From Lachnospiraceae bacterium UBA3692 (GTDB lineage: Bacteria; Bacillota; Clostridia; Lachnospirales; Lachnospiraceae), in contig DFIR01000048.1 in NCBI GenBank assembly GCA_002372815.1, positions 1-33,928 of the forward strand: DNA of 33,928 nt, read 5' to 3'. The notes beneath the pieces were generated by a model, which was not told where the DNA came from, made no database searches, and saw nothing but the letters and a program-made list of their open reading frames with translations. Position 1 is the stretch's first letter, and every line of letters starts with the position of its first letter. Positions 1-7,562 of the stretch are shown here, piece after piece. The position numbers and the translations under genes are program-made.

Positions 1-24
1 TGGGTTCGAATCCCGTCGCCTCGA
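1..24 (+). tRNA. 3' end of a tRNA (possibly tRNA-Pro), truncated by the window edge
   Basis: The window opens inside a T arm: the T loop TTCGAAT is at 5-11, its 3' stem strand at 12-16, the 3' acceptor strand CGCCTCG at 17-23 and the discriminator A at 24. No CCA is encoded. The implied first pair is C1-G72 with A73, a combination typical of bacterial tRNA-Pro, but the anticodon lies outside the window, so the isotype is a guess. The terminator at 30-69 follows directly. Confidence 0.75.
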
Positions 25-29
25 TATTC

Positions 30-69
30 AAAAAAACGCTGTAAACAGAAATGTTTACAGCGTTTTTTT
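30..69. terminator. Bidirectional intrinsic terminator between the tRNA and aspA
   Basis: A perfect 17-bp inverted repeat (31-47 with 52-68) surrounds a GAAA loop. It is flanked by an A-run on the left and a T-run on the right, so each strand reads hairpin then U-tract. It can end the tRNA transcript on the plus strand and the aspA transcript on the minus strand. Confidence 0.9.
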
Positions 70-114
70 GCCTGAATTAACGAATCATTCTCCCAGGGAA
101 TCTTCCCCTTCCCT

Positions 115-1590
115 TCAGCTCCCGAACGGCTCCGTCATTCTGACCGGATCCAGGACGCGGGACAGTTCTTCCGGTTCCATAACATGTTCCTCCAGCAGGA
201 CCTCGCGCACGGACCGGTTCTGCTGCAGCGCCTTTTTGGCGATGTCCGCCGCCTTCTGGTAGCCGATGACCGGCGCAAGCACTGTCACAGTGCCCACGCT
301 GTTCTCGACCAGTTCGCGGCATCTCTCCTCATTGGCCGTGATGCCGGTGATACAGTTGTCGACGAATGTCTCTGTCGCAAATCCCAGTGTGTCGATGGAT
401 TGAAACAGGTTATAGAAGATGATCGGCTCGAAGGCATTCAGTTCCAGCTGGCCGGCCTCCGCCGCCAGCGTGATCGTGAGGTCGTTGCCGATCACGTTGA
501 AGGACACCTGGTTCACGACCTCCGGAATCACGGGATTGACCTTTCCGGGCATGATCGAAGAGCCGTTCTGCATCGCCGGCAGGTTGATCTCCCCGAAGCC
601 CGCCCTGGGGCCGGAGGACATGAGCCGCAGGTCGTTCGCGATCTTTGAGAGGGTGACCGCGCAGCTCTTCACCGCTCCGGAAACCGCCACGAAGGGGTCC
701 AGATTCTGTGTGGAGTCGATCAGATCAGTCGCCTGCACCATCTCCATGCCGGAGACCTCGTTCAGCACCGGCACGATCATGCGGAGATAGGCAGGATCCG
801 CATTGACGCCTGTGCCGATGGCTGTGCCGCCCATGTTGATGGGGCGCATCTCGTCAGCCGCCTTCTCGATCCTGCCGATACTTCTGGTGACCGCGTCCGC
901 ATAGGCCCTGAATTCCTGCCCCAGCCGGATCGGGACTGCGTCCTGCATCTGGGTGCGGCCCATCTTGATCACATGATCGAACTCCTCCGCCTTCTTCGAC
1001 AGCGCAAGCTGCAGGCACTGCAGCTGCAGGCGCAGATGGAGGAGCAGGCGCACGGTGGTCATTTTTCCGGCTGTCGGGATCACGTCATTCGTGGACTGGC
1101 TCAGATTTACATGATCGTTCGGGTGCACGATGGTGTAATCGCCCTTCTGCCCGCCCAGGATCTCGATCGCGCGGTTGGCGATCACTTCGTTGGCGTTCAT
1201 ATTGAGAGACGTCCCGGCGCCGCCCTGGATCGGGTCCACTACGAAATGCATGCGGAAGCTGCCGGCCAGGATCTCATCGCAGGCCTTCACGATCGCTTCA
1301 CACCTCTTCGAATCCAGCATGCCGGTCCTGGCGTTTGTGATCGCTGCCGCTTTTTTGATCTGGACGAGACTGTTGATCATCTCCGGGTGCATGTTCAGCC
1401 CGGTGATCCTGAAATTCTCTGCCGCGCGGAGCGTCTGCACACCGTAATAGGCGTCTGCGGGGACTTTCTTGTCCCCGATCGAGTCGTGCTCGATGCGGAA
1501 CCTGTCCTGTTCCAGCTCTTCAATGTCCGGAATGACACGCGTTCCCGCAGGCCATCCGACGGTGGTCCGAAGCATCTCTTCACTCAACAT
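115..1590 (-). CDS. aspA: Aspartate ammonia-lyase (aspartase)
   Basis: Catalyses L-aspartate = fumarate + NH3 in the cytoplasm. The 491-residue protein belongs to the fumarase/aspartase superfamily. The superfamily signature GSSIMPGKVNP, which carries the catalytic Ser loop, is near residues 343-353. YYGVQTLRAAENF near the N-terminus and GRTQMQDAVPIRLGQEF favour aspartase over fumarase, which usually has GRTHLQDATP. I chose the ATG at 1590 because AAGGAGGT (1598-1605) lies 7 nt upstream; an in-frame GTG at 1599 overlaps that SD. Even so, about 20 residues precede the usual RIEHDSIG start. The gene begins 13 nt after the ABC permease stop, with its SD in the gap, so it is probably co-transcribed with the export operon, an unexpected partner. 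It ends before the terminator at 30-69. Fumarate/aspartate interconversion could connect to oxaloacetate made by the cluster at 12.4-24.7 kb (inference). Confidence 0.95.
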   Translation of the reverse strand: MLSEEMLRTTVGWPAGTRVIPDIEELEQDRFRIEHDSIGDKKVPADAYYGVQTLRAAENFRITGLNMHPEMINSLVQIKKAAAITNARTGMLDSKRCEAIVKACDEILAGSFRMHFVVDPIQGGAGTSLNMNANEVIANRAIEILGGQKGDYTIVHPNDHVNLSQSTNDVIPTAGKMTTVRLLLHLRLQLQCLQLALSKKAEEFDHVIKMGRTQMQDAVPIRLGQEFRAYADAVTRSIGRIEKAADEMRPINMGGTAIGTGVNADPAYLRMIVPVLNEVSGMEMVQATDLIDSTQNLDPFVAVSGAVKSCAVTLSKIANDLRLMSSGPRAGFGEINLPAMQNGSSIMPGKVNPVIPEVVNQVSFNVIGNDLTITLAAEAGQLELNAFEPIIFYNLFQSIDTLGFATETFVDNCITGITANEERCRELVENSVGTVTVLAPVIGYQKAADIAKKALQQNRSVREVLLEEHVMEPEELSRVLDPVRMTEPFGS

Positions 1591-1603
1591 GGGATGCACC
1601 TCC

Positions 1604-2860
1604 TTATTCCCTCCGCAGCGCGTCGATCGGATTGAGGTTGGCCGCCTGCATGGACGGCAGGAGCCCGAAGATGATGCCGATCAGCATGGAGAAAGCGACG
1701 CCGAGAATGATGGTCGGAATGCTGATGAAGACCGGCGCGCCGCTCATGTGGGAGATCACCTGTGACAGGATGATGCCCGCCACGATGCCCAGGATCCCGC
1801 CGATGCTGGTCAGGACCGCGGACTCGGTCAGGAACTGGAGCAGGATACTGCTCTTGCGGGCGCCGAGGGCCTTCTTCAGGCCGATCTCACTGGTCCGCTC
1901 CGTGACGGACACGAGCATGATGTTCATGACGCCGATGCCGCCGACCAGCAGCGCGATGCTGGCGACCCAGAGGAGCAGGTTGTTGGTGCTGGCGTTGAGC
2001 TCCTGCTGCTTGCGCGCGGTCTCCAGGATGTCCTCCGCCTTGTAGCTCACGGAATTCTCGTCGCCTTCCGAGCGGACCAGCGTGTTCATGACCGCAGCCG
2101 CCTCCGTGCCCGCCCTGCTCATATCCTCCGTGGCGGATGTCCTGACCACGCAGTTCTGCGGCTCGTCGTACTGGAAGACGATGGGCCAGCAGGCGTCCGG
2201 CATCAGGACCGTGCCGTTCTCCGACTGGTTGTAGGTGTAGTAGTCCTGGATCGACTCGATGACCGGCTGGAAGGCCTCCGACTTGCGGAACAGCCCCACC
2301 ACGGTGAAAGGCTCCCCGCGGATCTCCATGGTCCTCCCGATCGGATCCTCCCCGGGAAAAAGTGCCGTCGCAGCCATCTCATCCAAAAGGACCACCTTGC
2401 GGAATTTCCGGTAATCCGTCTCCACAAAGCCTCTGCCGCGATAGATGATGTAGCCGTTCGCCGTGAGATACTGCCCGTCGACACCCAGCGCCTTGCCGCT
2501 CTGCAGCACGCGCGTCCCCCTGCGCAGCCCGTCCACCCACTGGCGGGAATTGTAGAAGGACACAGCCTCCACGTTCTCGATGTTCCGGATCTGCTCCCGG
2601 ACGTCCTCCGTGACCGGATAGACCCCCTGCGGCAGACCGCCCTCCATATAGTAGGCGCCGTCGCCCTGGAACAGGGAGATCGTCACGCAGTTGTTGCCCG
2701 CGCCGACCAGATTGTCCATGATCTGCCGGTTGGTCCCCTGGATCGTGGAGACGATGGCGATGATGGACGCGATGCCGATGATGACGCCCAGCATGGTCAG
2801 GAAGGAGCGCATCTTATGCGCCCAGATCCCCTGGATGGAAAATCTGAAATTTTCGCCCAC
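1604..2860 (-). CDS. MacB-like ABC transporter permease (FtsX domain)
   Basis: A 418-residue membrane subunit of a MacB-type tripartite exporter. An N-terminal membrane segment (about 16-38) is followed by an extracytoplasmic MacB_PCD-like domain (about 40-290) and three C-terminal helices (about 294-318, 343-365 and 380-402). The stretch VTERTSEIGLKKALGARK between the first two C-terminal helices is the typical FtsX coupling loop. Unlike E. coli MacB the ATPase is a separate protein, encoded at 5199-5876, as in most Firmicutes. The start is GTG at 2860, supported by AAGGAGG about 5 nt upstream; no better ATG is in reach. The gap to the upstream adaptor is 14 nt. Exported substrate unknown. 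Confidence 0.9.
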   Translation of the reverse strand: MGENFRFSIQGIWAHKMRSFLTMLGVIIGIASIIAIVSTIQGTNRQIMDNLVGAGNNCVTISLFQGDGAYYMEGGLPQGVYPVTEDVREQIRNIENVEAVSFYNSRQWVDGLRRGTRVLQSGKALGVDGQYLTANGYIIYRGRGFVETDYRKFRKVVLLDEMAATALFPGEDPIGRTMEIRGEPFTVVGLFRKSEAFQPVIESIQDYYTYNQSENGTVLMPDACWPIVFQYDEPQNCVVRTSATEDMSRAGTEAAAVMNTLVRSEGDENSVSYKAEDILETARKQQELNASTNNLLLWVASIALLVGGIGVMNIMLVSVTERTSEIGLKKALGARKSSILLQFLTESAVLTSIGGILGIVAGIILSQVISHMSGAPVFISIPTIILGVAFSMLIGIIFGLLPSMQAANLNPIDALRRE

Positions 2861-2874
2861 GATGCCCTCCTTTC

Positions 2875-5202
2875 TTATTGATACAGCTCATCCAGCGTCC
2901 CCTGCCGGGTCTTGGCGCCCTCCCGGACCGCATTCCCATAGGGAAAAGCAACGTAGTCCTCCGGCGTGACCCCCGACAGGATCTCGTAGGATTCCCCGGA
3001 CAGCCCGCCGACCCGGATGTCCTGCCGGACCAGCCTGCCGCCGTCGTCCTTGTAGATGTATTTCTGCCCGTTTTCGTCGCGGATGAACGCTTTCCACAGG
3101 TAGAATTTCCCGCGTCCGTCGGCCGCCGCCGCGCTTCCTGCACTGCTGTCGACCCTGACTTCGAGATAATCCCCTTCCCGGAGCTTCACATCCGTATCCG
3201 TCACATTGATGATCATAGGGTAGTACGCGGAAGTGCTCCCCCAGCCGAACCGCCCGGAAGTATCCGGATACGGGGAGATCGACTGAATCGTGCCCTCCAT
3301 CATGCTCCCGTCCATATAGCTGGTCAGGTAGACCGGGTCTCCCGCCGCCACCGTTCCCAGGTACAGCTCATTCAGGCCGGATTCGATATACTGCCCTTTT
3401 TCGGACAGCAGTGTCAGGAACGGGGAGCCGTCGGTGGGCGGGTTCTCCGGGTCGGACACCGTCGTGATCGTGCCGTCCATGACCGCCTTGACGTCGCCCT
3501 CCTCCAGCGCTCTCCGCGCCGCCTGGATGTTGATGTCAGCCTCCCGCAGGTCCAGCTGCAGGCTCTGGATGCTCCTGCGCGCGTCCTGCCTGGCCTGCTC
3601 CAGATCTTCCTTTGTATAGAAAGCATCCGGGGAGATCAGCCCGGTCGTGTCACCGTCCGCAAGCCTGAACAGGATGCGCTGGCTGCCGGTGACATCCATG
3701 ACCAGCGTCGTGCTCTTCGCAGAGGCGCCTCGCATGGCCGTGCCGATAACTTCCGTCCCGGGCTCCTCCGTTGCAGGCGCCGGTGCAGGTTCCGTCCCGC
3801 CGGCAGGTGCAGCCGGCTCGCTGCCGCCTTCCTGTGCGGGCTGCTCCGTGCCGGAACCTTCCTGGCCGCCGCCCTGCCCGGGCTCCTGGCTGCCTGGATC
3901 TCCGCCGGGGGTGTCTGTCCCGGGGCCAGTTCCGGGATCTCCGCCTTCCTGGCCGCCTTGACCGGGCTGACCGCCCTGGCCGCCCTCCCCGGGATTCTCA
4001 GGATCTTCCGGGTCCGCAGGCTCCTCCGGATCCGTGCCGGGCTCCTCCTTCTCGACCTCCGCCAGCGTCAGCGCCAGTTTATACTCTCCGTCTTCCTTAT
4101 ATTCTCCTTCCGGAGCGCCCTGCCGCTTCCAGGACAGGCGCAGCTCGCCGTCGGCGCGGTCGCCCTCCCGGACCTCCAGCACATAGTAGGCGGGCGTTCC
4201 GTCCGGACCGGTCTTCTCCGCCGCCTCCCGCAGGAAAGCGCTCGTGATGACCGCATCCGCAGTACACAGATAGCGGTAGGGGTTCGTGTCGCTGCCGAGC
4301 GGGTCCTCCTCGGAGTCCTCAGAAAGGTTATAAGGCTCCGCGCCCGCATCCAGCCGGCTCACCGCCTCGGCGTCGCTCCCGCTCTTCGGGACGTCGCCGC
4401 GCAGGTTGACGCTGCCCTGCCAGTTGTCCGGCGCCTTCTCCAGTGTGGCGGCGTCCATGATCCAGCCCTTCTGCAGCCTGCCGGAGGACTTGTTGCCTTC
4501 CCGCACCTCCAGGACAAAATACATCGGCTGCACCTTCTCCGGATCCTCCGATGCCCCGCTCCTGTCCAGCGCTTTCTGCCGCAGCTTGTTGAGGAAGGCG
4601 CCGGTGATCACCGTCTCCTCCTTGCAGAGATACCGGTAGGGGTTGGCTTCCGTGCCCAGCGGGTCCTCCTTCGAGTCCTTCGCCTGGTTGTAAGCCTCCG
4701 CATCGTCGTCCAGTTTCTCCGCCGCATCCACCTCGGGCAGCTCCGGCTCCTCCGGGATCACCGGCTCCGGGAACGGGATGAAGGGGATGTCCCCGCCGTC
4801 CGACCCCGGCCGGATCTTCATCAGCGTCTCGAGATTCTTCTGCGCCACTTCCAGCTGCAGGTCCAGCTTGTCCCTGTTCAGGATCTCTTTGTCCAGATTG
4901 ATGGCGGTCTGGGTGGCGTCATATTTGAGCAGGACGTCCCCTTCCCGGACCTTCTGCCCGCTCTCCACCAGGACCTCGGCCACCGTCTGCGTATCCAGCA
5001 GGTAGACGTCCTGGGAGGCCCCCGTGGTCACCATGCCTTCCATGCTGTTCTCGTAGTCGCCATAGCTGTAGTTGATATCCGCAGCCGGGATCACGACGAC
5101 CGTCTTGCGCCGCCCCGCAGCAAAAACGCTGCCCGCCCCGTAGAACAGCCCCGCCGCAGCCAGGACCGCCAGCAGGATGGCAAGCCATCTTTTCTTCTTC
5201 AT
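2875..5202 (-). CDS. MacA/HlyD-type adaptor with duplicated insert domain and Pro/Gly-rich linker
   Basis: A 775-residue membrane-fusion adaptor, far longer than the usual 350-480. Residues 1-30 form a basic N-terminus plus signal or anchor helix. A biotinyl-lipoyl-like half follows (SGQKVREGDVLLKYD, 81-95), then the first coiled-coil arm (about 100-130). The hairpin tip is replaced by an insert with two copies of a module of about 80 residues (168-247 and 286-358), each with DPLG..., NPYRYLC, VIT.AFL and Y.VLEVREG. A Pro/Gly/Glu/Gln-rich linker (about 386-485) leads to the second arm (530-570), the second lipoyl half and a beta-barrel. The SD GGAGGT is inside the end of the ATPase gene, and its TGA overlaps this ATG as ATGA, so translation is coupled. 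It is the second adaptor in this operon. The insert's role is unknown; one Cys per copy suggests a possible disulfide. Confidence 0.87.
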   Translation of the reverse strand: MKKKRWLAILLAVLAAAGLFYGAGSVFAAGRRKTVVVIPAADINYSYGDYENSMEGMVTTGASQDVYLLDTQTVAEVLVESGQKVREGDVLLKYDATQTAINLDKEILNRDKLDLQLEVAQKNLETLMKIRPGSDGGDIPFIPFPEPVIPEEPELPEVDAAEKLDDDAEAYNQAKDSKEDPLGTEANPYRYLCKEETVITGAFLNKLRQKALDRSGASEDPEKVQPMYFVLEVREGNKSSGRLQKGWIMDAATLEKAPDNWQGSVNLRGDVPKSGSDAEAVSRLDAGAEPYNLSEDSEEDPLGSDTNPYRYLCTADAVITSAFLREAAEKTGPDGTPAYYVLEVREGDRADGELRLSWKRQGAPEGEYKEDGEYKLALTLAEVEKEEPGTDPEEPADPEDPENPGEGGQGGQPGQGGQEGGDPGTGPGTDTPGGDPGSQEPGQGGGQEGSGTEQPAQEGGSEPAAPAGGTEPAPAPATEEPGTEVIGTAMRGASAKSTTLVMDVTGSQRILFRLADGDTTGLISPDAFYTKEDLEQARQDARRSIQSLQLDLREADINIQAARRALEEGDVKAVMDGTITTVSDPENPPTDGSPFLTLLSEKGQYIESGLNELYLGTVAAGDPVYLTSYMDGSMMEGTIQSISPYPDTSGRFGWGSTSAYYPMIINVTDTDVKLREGDYLEVRVDSSAGSAAAADGRGKFYLWKAFIRDENGQKYIYKDDGGRLVRQDIRVGGLSGESYEILSGVTPEDYVAFPYGNAVREGAKTRQGTLDELYQ

Positions 5203-5876
5203 ACATGTACCTCCTGGCTCAGCAGGCCGTCCCGGATCTCCACGATCCGGTCCGCGCAGGACGCGATGCCGGCGTCGTGCGTGATCATGAGGATCGTCAC
5301 GCCCTCCTCGTTCAGCTTCCGGAACAGGTCCATGACCTGCCTGCCGGAGGCCGAATCCAGCGCGCCGGTGGGTTCATCCGCGAGAAGGATCCGGGGATGG
5401 TTGATCATCGCCCGGGCGATCGCCACCCGCTGCTTCTGTCCGCCGGAGAGCTGCGTGGGCAGGAAGTCCACGCGGTCCGAGAGGCCCACGCGGTCCAGCA
5501 TCTCGACAGCGCGCTGTTTTCTCTCTCTCCTGGGGACCTTCGCGTAGGACAGGGGCAGCGCCACGTTGTCCGCCGCCGACATGTAGGGCAGGAGCTGGAA
5601 GGTCTGAAAGACGAATCCGATCTTCTCCAGCCGCAGGTCCGACATCGCGTTGTCCGACAGGCTGGAGATATCCTGCCCGTCCAGCAGATAAGTCCCGCTG
5701 GTGGGCTGGTCCAGGCAGCCGATCAGGTTCATGAGCGTGGACTTGCCGGAGCCCGAAGGGCCCATGATGGCGGTGTACTCCCCTTCTTCCATGGTAAAAT
5801 TGATATTCTTCAGCACCGGGACCTCCAGCGTCCCCTGCTGATAGTTCTTGCAGATATCCCGCAGTTCTATGATCAT
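5199..5876 (-). CDS. MacB/LolD-type ABC transporter ATP-binding protein
   Basis: A 225-residue nucleotide-binding subunit that powers the neighbouring FtsX-type permease. Walker A GPSGSGKST is at 39-47, the Q-loop near Gln91, the signature LSGGQ at 143-147, Walker B plus D-loop ILLADEPTGALD at 163-174 and the switch His at 200. Length and motifs match the MacB/LolD/FtsE subfamily used for peptide, lipoprotein or macrolide export. The ATG at 5876 starts 1 nt after the stop of the first adaptor. The nearest SD-like sequence is a distant AAGGAG inside that gene, so translation probably depends on coupling. The stop overlaps the next start (ATGA). Confidence 0.95.
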   Translation of the reverse strand: MIIELRDICKNYQQGTLEVPVLKNINFTMEEGEYTAIMGPSGSGKSTLMNLIGCLDQPTSGTYLLDGQDISSLSDNAMSDLRLEKIGFVFQTFQLLPYMSAADNVALPLSYAKVPRRERKQRAVEMLDRVGLSDRVDFLPTQLSGGQKQRVAIARAMINHPRILLADEPTGALDSASGRQVMDLFRKLNEEGVTILMITHDAGIASCADRIVEIRDGLLSQEVHV

Positions 5877-5877
5877 A

Positions 5878-7254
5878 TCAGTTTCCCGCGTCTCCTTCCG
5901 GTTCCGTCTCCATCTCGGGTTCCGTGCCCATCTCCGGCTCCGTGCCCATCTCCGGCTCCGTGCCCATCTCAGGTTCCATACCCATCTCAGGTTCCATGCC
6001 CATCTCCGGTTCCATGCCCGTTTCCATTTCCATGTCCCCTTCCGGCTCCATGGGCATCTCCGTGACGCAGGTCATCCCCTCATGCAGGGACGCATCCGGA
6101 AAGGCAATGCGGTCCTCCGCCTTCAGCCCGTCCAGGACCTGGTACTGCATCATTTCCTCATTGTATTCGCCCAGTTCGACCCTGCGCTTCTCCAGACGTC
6201 CCTTGCCGTTGTCCGCCCAGACGAAGGGTGCCTCCGGATCCGTGACATCGATCATGTACTCATCCAGCCACAGTCCCTGCCGGTCCCCGGCGCCCTGGCC
6301 GTGGTCGATCTCCAGGTAGACGTGCTGGCCCATGAGCAGCCCTTCGCTGGATTCCAGCTCCACGTAGAAGGGATAGGAGGTGGAAGCGGGGCCCTCGCCG
6401 TACATGTTCTCGGACTGATTGGTGTTCTCTCTGTCGACGGAGGTGATGGTGCCCTTCCAGGTCACCGTCTCGTCCAGACGGCTGTGCACGATGACCGGCA
6501 GCCCCTCCGAGACGTCATAGATGTTCTGCTCGTTCACGGATCCCTTCACCCGGTAGTCCCCGGTCTTCATGATCACGATGAACCCGCTCGCCTCGCTGCC
6601 GCCGCCGTAACCGTAGGACTGCTGTGCGCCGTCCTTGTTGATGCTCTTCACGATGCCTTCCATATCGGAGGTGACGGTCGCGTGCGCGATGTTGTCCTTC
6701 AGCTTCTCGATCTCCAGCTCCTTGCTCTGGATGTCGTACTCCTGCTGCCGGTAGTTGATCTGCTGCTCCTGGATCTGCACGGTGTAGTTGGCTCTCTCGG
6801 AGGCGGAGGCCGAGCGGCTGTCCTTCTCCAGCTGCGCGATCGTGTTGGCGATGCTGGTCAGGTCGTTCTGCAGTCTCTCCAGGTCGATCTCCGCCTTGGC
6901 CAGATCCTCCTCATATTTATCTATGCTGTAGGAGAAAAGAGGCGTCCCCTTCGCGACCGCATCCCCGGTGCTCACGAAGATCTCGTCGATCTCCGCGTCG
7001 TCGCGCTTCTGGAAGGCCTTGGTCTCCTGGGGCTCCACGACGCCGCCGAAGCGGTTGAAGACACCGTCGGAAGCGAACTGGCCGGTCAGCTCCGCGACGG
7101 ACATCACATAGGCGGCGTCCCCTGCGTCCCCGCCGGCCGCCGCGCCTCGCCCCCGGATCAGATATACCGCGGCAAGCACGACCAGTACCAGCGCCGCCGC
7201 GCCGCCGATCGCGATGCCCTTGCTCTTCTTCGCTCTGTTCATGATGTCTGCCAT
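5878..7254 (-). CDS. MacA/HlyD-type adaptor with C-terminal acidic hexapeptide repeats
   Basis: A 458-residue adaptor, first gene of the export operon. A membrane anchor spans about 13-33, followed by one lipoyl half, a long heptad-rich coiled coil (about 112-200, with EIDLERLQNDL and IQEQQINYRQQEYDIQSKELEIEKL-type heptads), the second lipoyl half (VTSDMEGIVKSIN) and a beta-barrel. The C-terminal 57 residues are an unusual Met/Glu/Pro/Gly tail with six consecutive hexapeptides (MEPEMG three times, TEPEMG three times). I place the start at the ATG at 7254, with AAGGAGG (7259-7265) upstream; an in-frame upstream Met at 7335 would coincide with the predicted transcription start and lacks an SD. 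ATPase, a second adaptor and permease follow. Confidence 0.88.
   Translation of the reverse strand: MADIMNRAKKSKGIAIGGAAALVLVVLAAVYLIRGRGAAAGGDAGDAAYVMSVAELTGQFASDGVFNRFGGVVEPQETKAFQKRDDAEIDEIFVSTGDAVAKGTPLFSYSIDKYEEDLAKAEIDLERLQNDLTSIANTIAQLEKDSRSASASERANYTVQIQEQQINYRQQEYDIQSKELEIEKLKDNIAHATVTSDMEGIVKSINKDGAQQSYGYGGGSEASGFIVIMKTGDYRVKGSVNEQNIYDVSEGLPVIVHSRLDETVTWKGTITSVDRENTNQSENMYGEGPASTSYPFYVELESSEGLLMGQHVYLEIDHGQGAGDRQGLWLDEYMIDVTDPEAPFVWADNGKGRLEKRRVELGEYNEEMMQYQVLDGLKAEDRIAFPDASLHEGMTCVTEMPMEPEGDMEMETGMEPEMGMEPEMGMEPEMGTEPEMGTEPEMGTEPEMETEPEGDAGN
5908..6015 (-). repeat. 18-bp tandem repeat encoding M/T-EPEMG hexapeptides
   Basis: Six in-frame 18-bp units at the 3' end of the first adaptor gene encode MEPEMG three times, then TEPEMG three times. 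Degenerate copies flank both ends. Copy number could change by slippage without shifting the frame. Confidence 0.9.
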
Positions 7255-7339
7255 CTTTCCTCCTTGTCTCTGTCTCGGAATACAGCACGGGCAGAAGGTC
7301 CGTTCATTCTCCGTTCCTTCTGCCGTCTCTCCCATGGGA

Positions 7340-7369
7340 AGTATAGCATACGCAGGATACAGAGATAAA
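7340..7369 (-). promoter_or_regulatory. Predicted extended -10 promoter of the ABC export operon
   Basis: On the minus strand TGCTATACT (7348-7340) is an extended -10 element, with a weak -35 candidate TTTATC at 7369-7364 (18-nt spacer). Transcription would start near 7333, leaving a leader of about 80 nt before the ATG at 7254. Confidence 0.5.
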
Positions 7370-7432
7370 CAAGTTTAATAATCTTTCATAGTTGACTGCT
7401 CGACTGCGAAGGTTTCTGATGGTTCTTTACTC

Positions 7433-7461
7433 TTGCCGAAACCCGGAAAATGCGCTAATAT
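7433..7461 (+). promoter_or_regulatory. Predicted sigma-A promoter of the NSS transporter gene
   Basis: TTGCCG at 7433-7438 and TAATAT at 7456-7461 are separated by exactly 17 nt. Initiation would fall near 7468 and give a 95-nt leader containing the terminator hairpin at 7508-7542. Confidence 0.5.
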
Positions 7462-7507
7462 GCTGAATTGTGCGGCATAAACCATTGTTTAGATAAATTC
7501 ATAAGTG

Positions 7508-7542
7508 CCGCGCAGGGGACGTTCCCCTGCGCGGTCGTTTTT
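7508..7542 (+). terminator. Intrinsic terminator or attenuator in the NSS transporter leader
   Basis: A perfect 12-bp GC-rich stem (7508-7519 with 7523-7534) with a 3-nt loop is followed by TCGTTTTT. It lies between the predicted promoter and the start codon at 7563, so it would end most transcripts unless prevented. Nucleotides 7470-7477 (GTGCGGCA) can pair with 7506-7513 (TGCCGCGC), taking the left arm and giving an alternative antiterminator fold. Confidence 0.7.
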
Positions 7543-7562
7543 CAGAAAGGACGATCATTCCC

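Noticed and set aside
2878..5547. 889-codon open frame on the plus strand opposite the adaptor and ATPase genes
   Set aside because: Arg/Leu/Pro-rich shadow of GC-rich genes on the other strand; it crosses two confident genes and has no recognisable domain.
7255..7335. N-terminal extension of the first adaptor (MGETAEGTENERTFCPCC...)
   Set aside because: It would begin at the predicted transcription start, lacks an SD, and puts polar residues before the membrane anchor; the ATG at 7254 has AAGGAGG.
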